From NCBI RefSeq assembly GCF_003240565.2, contig NZ_CP117255.1, forward strand, positions 2,542,001-2,606,000: 64,000 nucleotides of DNA, read 5' to 3'. Origin of the DNA: Rhizobium tumorigenes. GTDB taxonomy: Bacteria > Pseudomonadota > Alphaproteobacteria > Rhizobiales > Rhizobiaceae. Below the pieces are notes generated by a model, which was not told the DNA's origin, ran no database searches, and was given only the letters and a program-made list of their open reading frames with translations. Of the stretch, positions 33,734-43,191 are shown one piece after another. Numbering within the stretch: the first letter of the stretch is position 1; the number at the start of each line of letters is the position of its first letter. The position numbers and the translations under genes are program-made.

Positions 33734-34612
33734 CTACCGGCTTGTTCCTGTCATCTGCGGATCGGCCGGCAAGGTTGCAGCAACTGCGTCGCTCGTCGCA
33801 GGCAAGGCAGCGATTGCCTGCAGCGAAGTGGGCATGATCTTCGGCTCGACCTTGACACCTATGAAACTTCCGGTGCTGCCCTGCTCCGGCTTGACGTCGG
33901 CTGCAGCAGGCGGATGCTCGGCCGGTGGTGCGCCCGCCGCAGGTGACTTTTCCTCGCCGCTCTCGCTCTTCGCAGCGCCCTCGGCTGTCGGTGGGGTCTT
34001 CGGATGCTTGCCGCCTTCAGGCACCTTGGCAGCTCCCGTGGTGACCGGATCGGTACAGTCGCTGTGGTCTTTCAGGGAGGCCATCACGCCGTCGATATCG
34101 GTGCTCGTCATATCGACCCGGTCTCCGAAGAACAGGCCTTCGTCGCTGGCGCCGCCATTGTAGTAGCGCGCGGTTATCGGCACCTCGACCGTGCCATCGG
34201 CAATCTTCTCAGGGTGGGGTATGTAGACCACCGTGGCGCCGAGTGCGCGGCCGTGAATGTCCGACTGCAGTGTCGGTCCCTTCTTGTCGAGGACCACCAC
34301 CTGAACCAGATCCGGCTTCTGCGCATCGTAGACGGCCTTTGCCACACGCAATGCTGTCTTGATTCGCGTCAGACCGTCGGTTGCATCGGCAGTGATGTAC
34401 TTGCGCAGCCAGACGCGATGATTCTTGCGGATCGTCACGAGGTTGAGGTCGGTGCATTGCATGCCGTTCACGGATGTCGTGGAAGGTCCAAGCAGTCTGT
34501 CGCGACCTATATAGAGTGCGAATGCGCCGGAGGAGCCCATCAACAAGGCCACTCCGCCGACAATCATAACCAGCTTCCGGGGTAACCGAAAAATGCGCAG
34601 TAAGGCCCTCAA
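33734..34612 (-). CDS. membrane-anchored protein with proline-rich tail, unknown function
   Basis: A 292-residue protein with one N-terminal membrane helix (LVMIVGGVALLMGSSGAFALY), a folded region of about 150 residues with two cysteines, and a Pro/Ala/Glu-rich low-complexity C-terminal part (about residues 195-255). The topology suggests a periplasmic protein. No domain is recognised. The start is placed at TTG 34612, which has GGTGGAG 8 bases upstream and begins just before the basic RALLRIFRLPRK region. An ATG at 34717 would add 35 residues with no visible ribosome-binding site. Confidence 0.6.
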   Translation of the reverse strand: MRALLRIFRLPRKLVMIVGGVALLMGSSGAFALYIGRDRLLGPSTTSVNGMQCTDLNLVTIRKNHRVWLRKYITADATDGLTRIKTALRVAKAVYDAQKPDLVQVVVLDKKGPTLQSDIHGRALGATVVYIPHPEKIADGTVEVPITARYYNGGASDEGLFFGDRVDMTSTDIDGVMASLKDHSDCTDPVTTGAAKVPEGGKHPKTPPTAEGAAKSESGEEKSPAAGAPPAEHPPAAADVKPEQGSTGSFIGVKVEPKIMPTSLQAIAALPATSDAVAATLPADPQMTGTSR

Positions 34613-35071
34613 GCCAACTGCTCCACCATAAAGAGCTCCAACACCGCGATAGACACTCGCAACGCTAGAGATATGACGTTTCAGAATACTTAAGGAGAGC
34701 GTAAAACTCCCTTCCATACAGCCACATTTCGATAAAACAGCTGCCGGAATTTCGGAAATGAAACCAGTAGCTTCAAGTTTGTGCGGACACCCGGATCCAC
34801 CTGAGGCTGTTTCATTTTGAGACGATTTTCAACCTGATGCTGCGTCGATAAGTTGCTGGCATTCGGCCATATGCAGTGCGCCACCCACGATAGATCATTG
34901 CACCGCGATCCCGCCGGCCGACATCGTCATCCAGGCGCTGTTCCCAATCGGCGGGTCCACGACCGATATTGCGGTGCTGGTCACCCTGCCATCGAATGTG
35001 GCATCCTACTATCTTGACCCCAGGCGACGATAGATCGCTAGCGGCGGCAATCAATGAAAAGGGAGAACGTC
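34613..35071. other. spacer upstream of patD with a possible coding remnant
   Basis: This 459-base region has no complete gene. A plus-strand frame ending in TAG at 35031-35033 reads IPPADIVIQALFPIGGS and then TTDIAVLVTLPSNVASYYL, which has the codon use and composition of real protein but no start signal; it may be the end of a decayed gene. The upstream part could extend the minus-strand gene to ATG 34717. Confidence 0.35.
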
Positions 35072-36499
35072 ATGGACACTGCAATGCTGATCGGGTCAAG
35101 CTTCGAGGCAGGCACGGAAAATGAAGAGCACGTCCTCAACCCGAAGACCGGCGAGACAGTGCTCGACCTCCCAGAAGCTTCGCTCAGTCAGGTTGACAAA
35201 GCTGCCAATGCCGCTGAAGCCGCCTTCAGGACCTGGTCGCAGACCACGCCGGCCCAGCGCTCGGCTTACCTGCTGCGGATCGCCGACGCGATAGAACGGG
35301 ATGCGGAAGGGTTTGCAGCCCTTGAGGCGCTGGATTGCGGCAAACCCATCAACGCAGTCCTCAATGACGAGATACCGGCGATTGTCGATTGCTACCGCTT
35401 CTTTGCCGGAGCCGTGCGCAACCTGCACGGACCTGTGGCGGGTGAATATCTTCCGGGATACACCTCGATGGTCCGCCGCGACCCGGTCGGCATCGTAGGC
35501 TCCATAGCGCCCTGGAACTATCCCCTGATGATGATGGCGTGGAAGCTGGCTCCGGCGCTGGCCGGCGGCAACACTGTGGTGTTCAAGCCGTCTGAGCAGA
35601 CACCGCTATCCGCCCTGAAGATGGCGAAGCTGTTCGCCGAGATTTTGCCCGAGGGCGTGGTCAACGTCATCCTTGGACGCGGGGAGACGGTCGGCAGCGC
35701 GCTGATAAACCATCCGCAGATCGGCATGGTGTCGATCACCGGCGACATCGGCACCGGCAAGAAGGTTTTGGAAGCAGCCGCCAAGACGGTCAAGCGGACC
35801 CATCTCGAACTCGGCGGCAAGGCGCCAGTCATCATCTTCGACGATGCCGACATCGACGCGGTGGTGTCGGGTATTCGCACCTTTGGCTACTACAACGCCG
35901 GCCAGGACTGCACTGCGGCCTGCCGCATCTACGCCGACGCCAAAATATACGACAGGTTCGTCGCCGACCTGACCTCGGCCGTTTCCTCCATCAAGTTCAA
36001 CCTAGCCGACGACACCGAGAACGAGATCGGACCTCTGATCTCGAAACGCCAGCGCGACAGGGTGGAAAGCTTCGTCGACCGTGCAGCGGAACACAAGCAC
36101 ATGGAGATCACCACAGGGGGCAAGGTATCCGGCGACAGGGGCTTCTTCTACACTCCGACCGTCATCGCCGGCGCGACGCAGGCAGACGAGATCGTCCGCC
36201 GAGAGGTATTCGGGCCGGTTGTCTCGGTCACCCGCTTCAGCGACGTCGACGACGCGGTCGCCTGGGCCAACGATAGCGACTATGGCCTTGCCTCATCCGT
36301 ATGGACAAAGGACATCGGTCGCGGGATGCAGACGGCGGCGCGCCTGCAATACGGCTGCACCTGGATCAACACCCACTTTATGCTGACGAACGAGATGCCG
36401 CATGGCGGAATGAAGCAATCGGGCTATGGCAAGGACATGTCGATCTACGCACTGGAAGACTACACCACCGTACGCCATGTGATGATAAACCACGGATGA
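35072..36499 (+). CDS. patD: gamma-aminobutyraldehyde dehydrogenase
   Basis: A 475-residue NAD-dependent aldehyde dehydrogenase. It closely resembles PatD (YdcW), which oxidises 4-aminobutanal from putrescine to GABA. Shared blocks are [57 protein letters not shown] (general-base Glu), [19 protein letters not shown] with the catalytic Cys in GQDC, and [20 protein letters not shown]. Length is right. The ATG at 35072 follows GGGAG; an in-frame ATG at 35054 is less well placed. It is monocistronic, with a hairpin at 36511. Betaine aldehyde dehydrogenase activity is the alternative. Confidence 0.88.
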   Translation: MDTAMLIGSSFEAGTENEEHVLNPKTGETVLDLPEASLSQVDKAANAAEAAFRTWSQTTPAQRSAYLLRIADAIERDAEGFAALEALDCGKPINAVLNDEIPAIVDCYRFFAGAVRNLHGPVAGEYLPGYTSMVRRDPVGIVGSIAPWNYPLMMMAWKLAPALAGGNTVVFKPSEQTPLSALKMAKLFAEILPEGVVNVILGRGETVGSALINHPQIGMVSITGDIGTGKKVLEAAAKTVKRTHLELGGKAPVIIFDDADIDAVVSGIRTFGYYNAGQDCTAACRIYADAKIYDRFVADLTSAVSSIKFNLADDTENEIGPLISKRQRDRVESFVDRAAEHKHMEITTGGKVSGDRGFFYTPTVIAGATQADEIVRREVFGPVVSVTRFSDVDDAVAWANDSDYGLASSVWTKDIGRGMQTAARLQYGCTWINTHFMLTNEMPHGGMKQSGYGKDMSIYALEDYTTVRHVMINHG

Positions 36500-36510
36500 A
36501 GCGGCAATCT

Positions 36511-36535
36511 CGGCGCACTCCACTTCGGTGCGCCG
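36511..36535 (+). terminator. terminator hairpin after patD
   Basis: CGGCGCAC (36511-36518) pairs with GTGCGCCG (36528-36535) around a 9-base loop, 11 bases after the stop codon. Confidence 0.5.
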
Positions 36536-36554
36536 GTTGAATTCAGAGGCCGTT

Positions 36555-36579
36555 GGAACTTTTCTTTCGCTCGCGCGTA
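36555..36579 (+). promoter_or_regulatory. EcfG-type general stress promoter candidate
   Basis: GGAAC (36555-36559), a 16-base spacer and CGTA (36576-36579) resemble the alphaproteobacterial EcfG consensus GGAAC then CGTT. It is placed about 35 bases upstream of a DUF1328 gene, a type often found in general-stress regulons. Confidence 0.45.
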
Positions 36580-36612
36580 TCCCTGCGACAATTGGCGCAG
36601 AGGAAAATTTTC

Positions 36613-36786
36613 ATGCTGAAATGGGCTCTTATATTCTTCGTTGTTTCGGTTATTGCCGGCTTCTTCGGTTTTTCAGGCGTGTCAGCCGCGACGGCAACCA
36701 TCGCACGCGTGCTGTTCGGCATCGCCCTGATCGTGTTCCTGATCTTTGTCGTTCTGGCCATCATGGCTGGCAACGCAATCGTCTAA
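36613..36786 (+). CDS. DUF1328 (UPF0391) small membrane protein
   Basis: A 57-residue protein consisting of two membrane helices, [22 protein letters not shown] and the segment [18 protein letters not shown]. It is typical of the UPF0391/YtjA family found across proteobacteria. Function is unknown; genes of this family are frequently stress-induced. ATG 36613 has GAGG about 9 bases upstream, and an EcfG-like promoter precedes it. The first helix and Gly-Phe motif are diagnostic despite the small size. Confidence 0.85.
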   Translation: MLKWALIFFVVSVIAGFFGFSGVSAATATIARVLFGIALIVFLIFVVLAIMAGNAIV

Positions 36787-36798
36787 CAAACTGAATTT

Positions 36799-36826
36799 GC
36801 TCCGCCCCCTGTTGGTCGGGCGGAGC
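36799..36826. terminator. bidirectional terminator between DUF1328 and histidine kinase
   Basis: GCTCCGCCC (36799-36807) and GGGCGGAGC (36818-36826) form a perfect 9-bp stem around a 10-base loop between two converging genes. Confidence 0.65.
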
Positions 36827-36835
36827 ATCCGACCT

Positions 36836-38035
36836 TTAAGGCGGGCAAGCGTCGAAGGTCAGCGTGAACCGCGTTTCTTCCGCGGAAGAGGCAACGGTCA
36901 ACCCACCGCGATGAGCGCGCGCAATCTCGGATGCGATATAGAGTCCGAGCCCAAGCCCCTGATGACTGGAATTTGCCGAAGCCCGCACAAAGGGCTTGAA
37001 AAGGTGCTCGACAATTTCTTCCGGAATAATATCGCCTGGATTTGCGACAGTGAGCTCGAAAAGGCCGTTCTTGACCAGTGCGCTCACAGAAATTTCCCCA
37101 TCTTCTGACCCGTGTGTCAAAGCATTCGCAAGCAGGTTGGACAACAGCTGGCCTATGCGCGCCGGATCGCAGCGGACGCTGACGTCGCTTATGTCCGCCC
37201 GGATAATCCGGTCAGGATGCGTGGAAGCAAGCTCGCTTATGACCTGCTCGATCATTGGCCGCACCGGAACCACTTGAAGGCGTTCCACAAGGAGCCCACT
37301 GCCGAGGCGTCCGCGTGCGAAGTCCAGTACGTCGTCGATCAACCCGGACATGCGGCTGACACTCGCCTGCATGAGCGTCAGGATCGAACGCGACTTGTCA
37401 TCGAGAGGCGAGCGCTGCAGGATCTTCGCACCGGCGTCGATTGAGGCCAGCGGATTGCGAAGATCGTGCCCGAGGACAGCGATGAATTCCTCTCGAAGTG
37501 CCGTGTTTTCCTGCTCCGTCCGCAGCCTGTCCTCGCTGTCGAGAATTCGCTGGTTGGCATCGAGATGCAACGCTATCAGGTCGGCAAACAGCCGGAACAT
37601 GCTGATCGTCGATTGCGTGCTCAGTGTTCTCGGCACCCGGTCGATAGCGCAGAGCGTCCCGAAAAATGTGCCGTCGGGCAGGATGATCGGCATCGAGATA
37701 TAGCTCTGCAGACCATACATCTGCGGCGTTTGATGCGTGGAAAACACTGGGTCTGTGGCAACGTCATCGATAACCACCGGCTGCCGGTTCTGCCGGATGT
37801 CATGGCAGATGGTTGTCTCGACCTTCAACTCTCCGCCGGGCTCCAGGCCAAAGGCAATGTCGTCCCGCACGCCGCAGGCAATCCAGCGATTTTCGGTGAC
37901 CCTTGCCACCGCCGCAAATCCCATGCCCGTGGTTTTGCAGACGACTTCGAGAATGGTGGGGACGGCGTCAATCCGCGAGATGGCCCGGACCGAGGAGGTC
38001 GATAGCTCGTCTGACATTCCACGTTCACTCGCCAC
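36836..38035 (-). CDS. GAF-domain sensor histidine kinase
   Basis: A 399-residue soluble kinase. Residues about 20-160 form a GAF domain (ARVTENRWIACGVRDDIAFGL, SMPIILPDGTFFGTLCAID). The kinase core has the phosphoacceptor His in AVLGHDLRNPLASI, an N-box in LLSNLLANALTHG and a G-box in HQGLGLGLYIASEI. No membrane segment or receiver is present, and no response regulator adjoins it, so its partner is elsewhere. The start is GTG 38035 or ATG 38017; both are compatible with the fold. Similar kinases sense small cytoplasmic ligands or redox cues, but the signal here is unknown. Confidence 0.87.
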   Translation of the reverse strand: MASERGMSDELSTSSVRAISRIDAVPTILEVVCKTTGMGFAAVARVTENRWIACGVRDDIAFGLEPGGELKVETTICHDIRQNRQPVVIDDVATDPVFSTHQTPQMYGLQSYISMPIILPDGTFFGTLCAIDRVPRTLSTQSTISMFRLFADLIALHLDANQRILDSEDRLRTEQENTALREEFIAVLGHDLRNPLASIDAGAKILQRSPLDDKSRSILTLMQASVSRMSGLIDDVLDFARGRLGSGLLVERLQVVPVRPMIEQVISELASTHPDRIIRADISDVSVRCDPARIGQLLSNLLANALTHGSEDGEISVSALVKNGLFELTVANPGDIIPEEIVEHLFKPFVRASANSSHQGLGLGLYIASEIARAHRGGLTVASSAEETRFTLTFDACPP

Positions 38036-38195
38036 GCTTCAACAAAGCGTCTCCCCTCCTGCGGAGGGAAAACAAACCCAATTTGACCTATACAGAACAT
38101 TGGCCTTTGGATAGTAGCGAACCTGACTAATTGTCGGCCAGCACGCAGACGAGCAAGTCTAGCGCTGGATTGCAGAAGTCCTTATCAAAACGAGC

Positions 38196-38876
38196 CTAGA
38201 TCAGACTGGCGCCAACATTGATCGCCAATGCCAATATCGTCGTATTGAACAGGAACGACAACACCGAATGCAGCAGCGCAGTCTTGCGCATGGATGTCGT
38301 GGCAAGGGCGACATCGGCGGTCTGGGATGCAACGCCGATCGTGAAGGTGAAATACAGGAAATCCCAATAATTGGGTTCCTTGATATCGTCGGGGAAGCGG
38401 ATCGGCGGCTTGCCACTGCTGTCTGCATAAAAGCGATGGGCGTAGTGGGTGGTGAACAGCGTGTGCAGGAAGATCCATGAAATCAGGATCGTCAGAAACG
38501 CAGTCCCGGCATTCTCCAGAGCCTGCTCAGGCGAGGCATTTTTGACGCCGCTGAGTTCGATGCCGATTCCCCCGATGCTCGCCACTGCGGCTGCGATCGA
38601 CAGGCAAAGCACCAGTACGTCGGAAAAGTCGCAGTCGGCCGATCGCTGCCGGATGCGGCTGACGTTGGAGCGCAGCATGCGATACCAGGTGAAGGCGATA
38701 TAGACGACGGCGCCCCAGTTCCAGCTGGCCAGAAAGTTGCCGGCATTGAACTGCCGGGAGGTCGTCAGCGCGAAGACGACCAGGCTGGTCAGGACAGCGA
38801 TTGCGACGTTCAGATGCTTGCGCACCAGCCTCACGACGGGCGATCGCGCCGCCCTTCGCTCTACACTCTGCTGCAT
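38196..38876 (-). CDS. DUF1345 integral membrane protein
   Basis: A 226-residue membrane protein with about five hydrophobic segments. The family block FTTHYAHRFYA, then PNYWDFLYFTFTIGVASQTADVA and LSFLFNTTILALAINVGASLI identify DUF1345. The YWDFLYFTFTIG segment resembles the pore region of ion channels, so a channel role is possible but unproven. The start is ATG 38876, with GGAG 9 bases upstream; the frame remains open to 38969 without family sequence. Confidence 0.85.
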   Translation of the reverse strand: MQQSVERRAARSPVVRLVRKHLNVAIAVLTSLVVFALTTSRQFNAGNFLASWNWGAVVYIAFTWYRMLRSNVSRIRQRSADCDFSDVLVLCLSIAAAVASIGGIGIELSGVKNASPEQALENAGTAFLTILISWIFLHTLFTTHYAHRFYADSSGKPPIRFPDDIKEPNYWDFLYFTFTIGVASQTADVALATTSMRKTALLHSVLSFLFNTTILALAINVGASLI

Positions 38877-39013
38877 GCCGGCGCTCCGTTCCTGGTCACA
38901 TTGTCCTGATATACAGTCGCGCGGCAATCTGACAAGCCATTCCACTCGAGCCACTGCACCAGCGAACATGTGCTGTCATCAGCAAAGTCAGGGTTACGTC
39001 CGCCGGCTATCTG

Positions 39014-39745
39014 TCAGCCGGTCCAGCCGCCGTCGACGACCAGCGCCTGACCTGTCGTAAAGCCGGATTCATCCCCGGCAAGATAAGTCACCAAGGCAGC
39101 GATCTCGTCCGGCGTGGCGATGCGCCCCATCGGTTGGCGGGCAATGAAATCGGTCATGGCCTTGTCGTAGTCACCGGTGGCCCGAAGGCGCTCATGAAGT
39201 GAGGGGCTATCCACCGTACCCGGGCAAATAGCATTGGCACGAATGCCCTTGGCCACGAAATCGGCGGCAATAGACTTGGTCAGGCCGATCACGGCAGCTT
39301 TGGAGGCACAGTAGGCAAAGCGGTTCGGCACGCCCTTAACGCTCGAGGCGACCGATGCCATGTTGACGATGACGCCCTTGCCCTTCTCCAGCATGCCCGG
39401 CAAGAATGTACGGCATGTGGTGTACATCGCCTTTGCATTGAGATTGAAGGAGAAGTCCCAGTCTTTCTCCTCGCAGTCGAGGATGCTGCCGGCATGCACG
39501 AAGCCGGCGCAATTGAACAGCACGTCGATGGTACCGATCTTGCTGGCAAATTCCTTGACGCGATCGCTATCGAGCACATTGAGGACGTGGGTTTCGGCTC
39601 CCTCGAGGCTCTCCAGCGCCGCCTCGTTGATATCGGTCGCAATGACCCGTGCACCTAGCCCGAGAAAACGCTCGGCCGATGCTCGGCCGATGCCCTGCGC
39701 CGCCGCAGTGATCACGACGGTCTTTCCTTCCAGTCCGTGTCCCAT
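39014..39745 (-). CDS. SDR family oxidoreductase (keto-deoxy sugar acid dehydrogenase-like)
   Basis: A 243-residue short-chain dehydrogenase. The NAD site is TAAAQGIGRASAERF, the NAG-like block is LFNCAGFVHAG, catalytic Ser is in VNMASVASSVKG and Tyr/Lys in FAYCASKAAVIGL, ending with GQALVVDGGWTG. It resembles the 2-keto-3-deoxy-L-fuconate dehydrogenase and DHRS6 group. Divergent from it are an IclR regulator and a COG3618 lactonase-type hydrolase, a combination expected for L-fucose, L-rhamnose or galactonate-like catabolism. ATG 39745 follows AAGGAAA. Confidence 0.85.
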   Translation of the reverse strand: MGHGLEGKTVVITAAAQGIGRASAERFLGLGARVIATDINEAALESLEGAETHVLNVLDSDRVKEFASKIGTIDVLFNCAGFVHAGSILDCEEKDWDFSFNLNAKAMYTTCRTFLPGMLEKGKGVIVNMASVASSVKGVPNRFAYCASKAAVIGLTKSIAADFVAKGIRANAICPGTVDSPSLHERLRATGDYDKAMTDFIARQPMGRIATPDEIAALVTYLAGDESGFTTGQALVVDGGWTG

Positions 39746-39979
39746 ATCGAATTTCCTTGTCCTAAAAATCTGCCGGAACGCCTGGCATAAGCCGGGATCG
39801 TTTACCCAATTAACCGATTGAGATTGTCATTTTGAAGTCAAAGCCCACTGATGTGACAGCGTCCAGAGGCATCGTATGCCTGCCCACTGGCATTGGTATC
39901 CACATATGCATCGTTGATTTATCTGTAAACGTGGCATATTGCAGCGTCAAGGCACGAGCCCGTAGCTTGCAAACGCTAT

Positions 39980-39997
39980 CCATTCATATATGAATGG
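39980..39997. promoter_or_regulatory. IclR operator candidate
   Basis: CCATTCATATATGAATGG is a perfect 18-base palindrome located 32 bases before the chosen start of the IclR gene. Its half-site TATATGAAT recurs in TTATATGAATAC at about 40825-40836, ahead of the hydrolase gene, suggesting control of both. Confidence 0.6.
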
Positions 39998-40028
39998 CAT
40001 TCAGTCAAACTGCAGTGACAGAGATGCG

Positions 40029-40817
40029 ATGGCTAGCGCTGACGAAGAAAGTGACCGTTACAGAGCCCCGGCGCTCGATAAGGGTCTCGATATCCTGGAG
40101 CTTCTGGCGCGCATCGACGGCGGCCTGACACAGGCGGAAATCGCCAAGCATCTCGGCAAGAGCCCCAACGAATTCTATCGCATGCTAGATCGGCTGGTCC
40201 GTCGCGGCTATGTCCAGCGACAGGAAGGCGATCGCTTTTTACTGACGCTGAAGCTGTTCGGGCTGGCACATTTTCATGCGCCCGTGCGCCGGCTTGTGTC
40301 GTTCTCAACGCCGCTGATGCGGGAATTTGCCAACCGCGCCGAGCAGGCCTGCCACCTTGCAGTCTACGATCGCGGTTCCGTCGCCATTATCGCCCAGCAG
40401 GATTCGCCGACCTATTGGGGGATCTCGATCCGGGTCGGCGCCCAGATCAGCCTTTTCAACACCGGCTCCGGCCATGTGCTGCTCGCTTTCCGCGACGAAA
40501 AGCAGCGACAGATGATGATCGACGAGCAGCAGCGCCGCGAAGATGATGTCGCCATGCCCGGCGATCTCATCGGGCGGCTGAAGGTGATAAGGGAGCGCGG
40601 CTTCGAGACCATGGACAGCCTGCAGACGACAGGCGTCCGCAACATTTCTGCGCCCATATTGGCGCGAGATGGCAATGCGCTGGCCGCTCTTACCTGTCCC
40701 TATATCCAGCCGGTCAGCGACAAGGCACCGAGCTTCGACCAGGTCATAGCGTTTGTACGTGCCGCAGCAGCGGAGATTTCCGAGACGGTTGCCGGAATGG
40801 TGGACGAGGCAGGTTGA
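40029..40817 (+). CDS. IclR-family transcriptional regulator
   Basis: A 262-residue IclR-type regulator. The N-terminal winged helix (ALDKGLDILELLARIDGGL, then TQAEIAKHLGKSPNEFYRML) is followed by the ligand-binding domain (HLAVYDRGSVAIIAQQDSP, LQTTGVRNISAPILARDG). It lies between an SDR and a sugar-lactonase-like gene and probably controls them. The start is ATG 40029, because the upstream ATG at 39990 falls inside a perfect palindrome that is likely the operator. Family members may repress or activate. Confidence 0.88.
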   Translation: MASADEESDRYRAPALDKGLDILELLARIDGGLTQAEIAKHLGKSPNEFYRMLDRLVRRGYVQRQEGDRFLLTLKLFGLAHFHAPVRRLVSFSTPLMREFANRAEQACHLAVYDRGSVAIIAQQDSPTYWGISIRVGAQISLFNTGSGHVLLAFRDEKQRQMMIDEQQRREDDVAMPGDLIGRLKVIRERGFETMDSLQTTGVRNISAPILARDGNALAALTCPYIQPVSDKAPSFDQVIAFVRAAAAEISETVAGMVDEAG

Positions 40818-40877
40818 TAACTCTTATATGAATACCCTATTCTTCCGTGAAGCCTGACGGCACATCCGGAGGAAACT

Positions 40878-41714
40878 ATGCTTTTCGATAGCCATCTTCA
40901 TATCGTTGATCGCACAAGGCTGAACTACCCCTGGCTCGCAGGCTCGGGCGCGCTCAACCGTGACAGCCTCTACGACGACTATGCCCTCGAAGCAAAACGG
41001 TGCGGCATCACCGACGTCCTGCACATGGAGGTCGACGTCGATCCTTCCGACATCGAGCCGGAAACAGAGTATGCGCGCGAACTCAGCGCTCGGTCGGACA
41101 GCCTCATCCGAGGCGCGATTGCAGCCTGTCGCCCGGAGGACACCGACTTTCCGGGGTACCTCGAGCGTGTGCTGGCCGATCCCTTCGTCAGAGGCCTGCG
41201 TCGCGTCCTGCATGTCGTTCCCGACGAGTTGTCCACACGCCCGCTCTTTCGCGAAAACCTCAGCCTCATGGCGGAGACGAGGTTGACCTTCGACCTCTGC
41301 GTCCTGCCGCATCAGATCGAGCATGCGATAGGACTCGTCGACCTCAACCCAGAAGTCCGGTTCATTCTCGATCATTGTGGGGTCCCAGCCATCAAGGATG
41401 GCATGAGCGAAGCCTGGCAAAATGGCATCCGGGAAATCGCGCGCCGTGACAATGTCAGCGTGAAGATTTCCGGGGTTGTCGCCTATGCCGATCCCCACAC
41501 GTGGACAGTGGAGACTTTGCGGCCGTTCGTCGAGCATTCGATTGCAAGCTTCGGCTGGGACCGCGTCATCTGGGGTAGCGACTGGCCGGTCTGCACCCTC
41601 AGCGGCGGGATGTCGACCTGGGTGGCTGCAACCCATGCATTGATCGCCGGCTGCAGCGAAAGCGAGAGGACACGGATGTACCGGCAGAATGCCCAGCGGC
41701 TCTGGAACCTCTGA
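40878..41714 (+). CDS. COG3618 amidohydrolase family (sugar lactonase-like)
   Basis: A 278-residue TIM-barrel amidohydrolase-2 protein. MLFDSHLHIVD carries the first metal-binding His pair, LDHCGVPAIK another His, and IWGSDWPVC the Asp. This family includes L-fuconolactonase and L-rhamnonolactonase, which open lactones in oxidative deoxy-sugar catabolism; that activity fits the neighbouring keto-deoxy sugar acid dehydrogenase-like SDR. ATG 40878 follows CCGGAGG. It is 60 bases after the IclR gene and probably co-transcribed with it. The exact lactone is not readable. Confidence 0.83.
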   Translation: MLFDSHLHIVDRTRLNYPWLAGSGALNRDSLYDDYALEAKRCGITDVLHMEVDVDPSDIEPETEYARELSARSDSLIRGAIAACRPEDTDFPGYLERVLADPFVRGLRRVLHVVPDELSTRPLFRENLSLMAETRLTFDLCVLPHQIEHAIGLVDLNPEVRFILDHCGVPAIKDGMSEAWQNGIREIARRDNVSVKISGVVAYADPHTWTVETLRPFVEHSIASFGWDRVIWGSDWPVCTLSGGMSTWVAATHALIAGCSESERTRMYRQNAQRLWNL

Positions 41715-41730
41715 ACCAAACCTAAAGAAA

Positions 41731-41761
41731 AAGGCCTGGCTGCGTGTTGCAGCCAGGCCTT
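41731..41761 (-). terminator. strong terminator of tal, probably bidirectional
   Basis: AAGGCCTGGCTGC (41731-41743) pairs perfectly with GCAGCCAGGCCTT (41749-41761), with a 5-base loop. Reading leftward the stem is followed by TTTTTCTTT, a classical intrinsic terminator for the minus-strand transaldolase; it also ends the converging hydrolase gene. Confidence 0.85.
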
Positions 41762-41786
41762 CAAGAGCATAGTTCAGGCGTGACTG

Positions 41787-42746
41787 TTAAGCGGCCTGCA
41801 GTTCCTTGGAGACCATCAGACGCAGCGTCACCAGATCCTTGCCGAACTGGCGAATGCCTTCGGCAAGCTTCTCGGTGGCCATGGCGTCTTCGTTCATCAT
41901 CCAGCGGAACGTCTTTTCGTCGACGTTCAGCTTCGGCGTTGCGTGTTTGACGTCGGGCGAAAGCTTGCGTTCGAGCTTGCCTTCGTCCTTCGCGAGTTCG
42001 TCGAGCAGGTTCGGGCTGATCGTCAGGCGGTCGCAGCCGGCAAGTGCGGCCACTTCCTCGGCGCTGCGGAACGAAGCACCCATGACAATCGTGTTGATGT
42101 CGTTGGCCTTGTAATAGTTGTAGATTTCACGAACCGAGATGACGCCTGGATCTTCTTCCGAGGTGTAGTCCTTGCCGGTCGACTTCTTGTACCAGTCGAG
42201 AATACGGCCGACGAACGGCGAGATCAGGAACACCTTGGCGTCGGCGCAGGCAGCAGCCTGGGCCATGCTGAACAGCAGCGTCAGATTGCAGTCGATGCCT
42301 TCCTTCTGCAGGACTTCGGCAGCGCGGATGCCTTCCCATGTGGATGCCAGCTTGATCAGGATGCGATCCTTCTCGATGCCGCGCTCCTTGTAGCCGGCAA
42401 CGATGGCATGCGCCTTCTCGATCGAGGCCTTGGTGTCGAACGAAAGGTCGGCGTTGACTTCGGTCGAAACGCGGCCGGGTACCAGCTTCGACAGCGCGGC
42501 ACCGACGGAAACTGCCAGACGGTCGGCAACAGCTTCGGCAACGGCCTCGGACGAACCCGACTGCTTCTTGCCCCAGGCAACGGCTTCCTTGATGTCATCG
42601 GCAAACATCGGCGTGCCGAGCGCCTTCAGGACGATTGATGGGTTTGTCGTGCAATCCACTGGCTTCAGGCGCGCGACGGCCTCGATGTCACCGGTGTCGG
42701 CGACGACGGTCGTCATTTCGCGAAGTTGGTCAAGCTTGGAAGTCAT
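41787..42746 (-). CDS. tal: transaldolase
   Basis: A 319-residue transaldolase of the long TalB type, exchanging three-carbon units between sedoheptulose 7-phosphate and glyceraldehyde 3-phosphate in the pentose phosphate pathway. It contains [24 protein letters not shown], the Schiff-base Lys in [23 protein letters not shown] and [11 protein letters not shown]. The start ATG at 42746 follows AAGGA; the open frame extends to 42950 without homology. Its role links the xylose and polyol pathways in this window to central metabolism. Confidence 0.96.
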   Translation of the reverse strand: MTSKLDQLREMTTVVADTGDIEAVARLKPVDCTTNPSIVLKALGTPMFADDIKEAVAWGKKQSGSSEAVAEAVADRLAVSVGAALSKLVPGRVSTEVNADLSFDTKASIEKAHAIVAGYKERGIEKDRILIKLASTWEGIRAAEVLQKEGIDCNLTLLFSMAQAAACADAKVFLISPFVGRILDWYKKSTGKDYTSEEDPGVISVREIYNYYKANDINTIVMGASFRSAEEVAALAGCDRLTISPNLLDELAKDEGKLERKLSPDVKHATPKLNVDEKTFRWMMNEDAMATEKLAEGIRQFGKDLVTLRLMVSKELQAA

Positions 42747-43191
42747 GATGAATATCCTTGTTGATTTCGAACTGAGGACCGGCGCCGTCTTGCGTGGCGT
42801 TCGGTAAGGTTGGCAGGCCCTCCCGGACCAAAGTAAACGAGAGGGCAGTAACGATGTTCCGGCGTACGCAAGGCGCGGGCTGGAGGATATGCCGGCGGAG
42901 CCATGCGGTGCAAGCGCGGAACTCCGTTCGCTGCATCGCCGCTCCAGCACGCTATCCTATAAGACGCCCGCAGATTGCCCTCCCCGCTGGACAAGAGACT
43001 CGGTTTTCCAAGTTTGATATCAACGCTCCACCAAGGAAAAGTCAAGGACATTTGTGCATTTCAATTGACATAAGTCTCATACCGCCCAATATCAATTCCG
43101 AAAAGCCGGGGTAGCGGCAAGCAACATGCATGCGAGCGCTGCCAATGTCACGTGGCGGCAAACTCTCGGCGGCCTTGTTGCCGGAGGACAT
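42747..43191. other. intergenic region upstream of tal and a SorC regulator
   Basis: This 445-base divergent spacer contains promoters for both genes. On the plus strand TTGACA (43065-43070) with AATATC 17 bases later is a possible promoter for the regulator. No further coding frame or repeat is supported. Confidence 0.35.

Noticed and set aside
39990..40028. Upstream ATG as start of the IclR gene
   Set aside because: It lies inside a perfect palindrome that is more likely an operator and has no ribosome-binding site.
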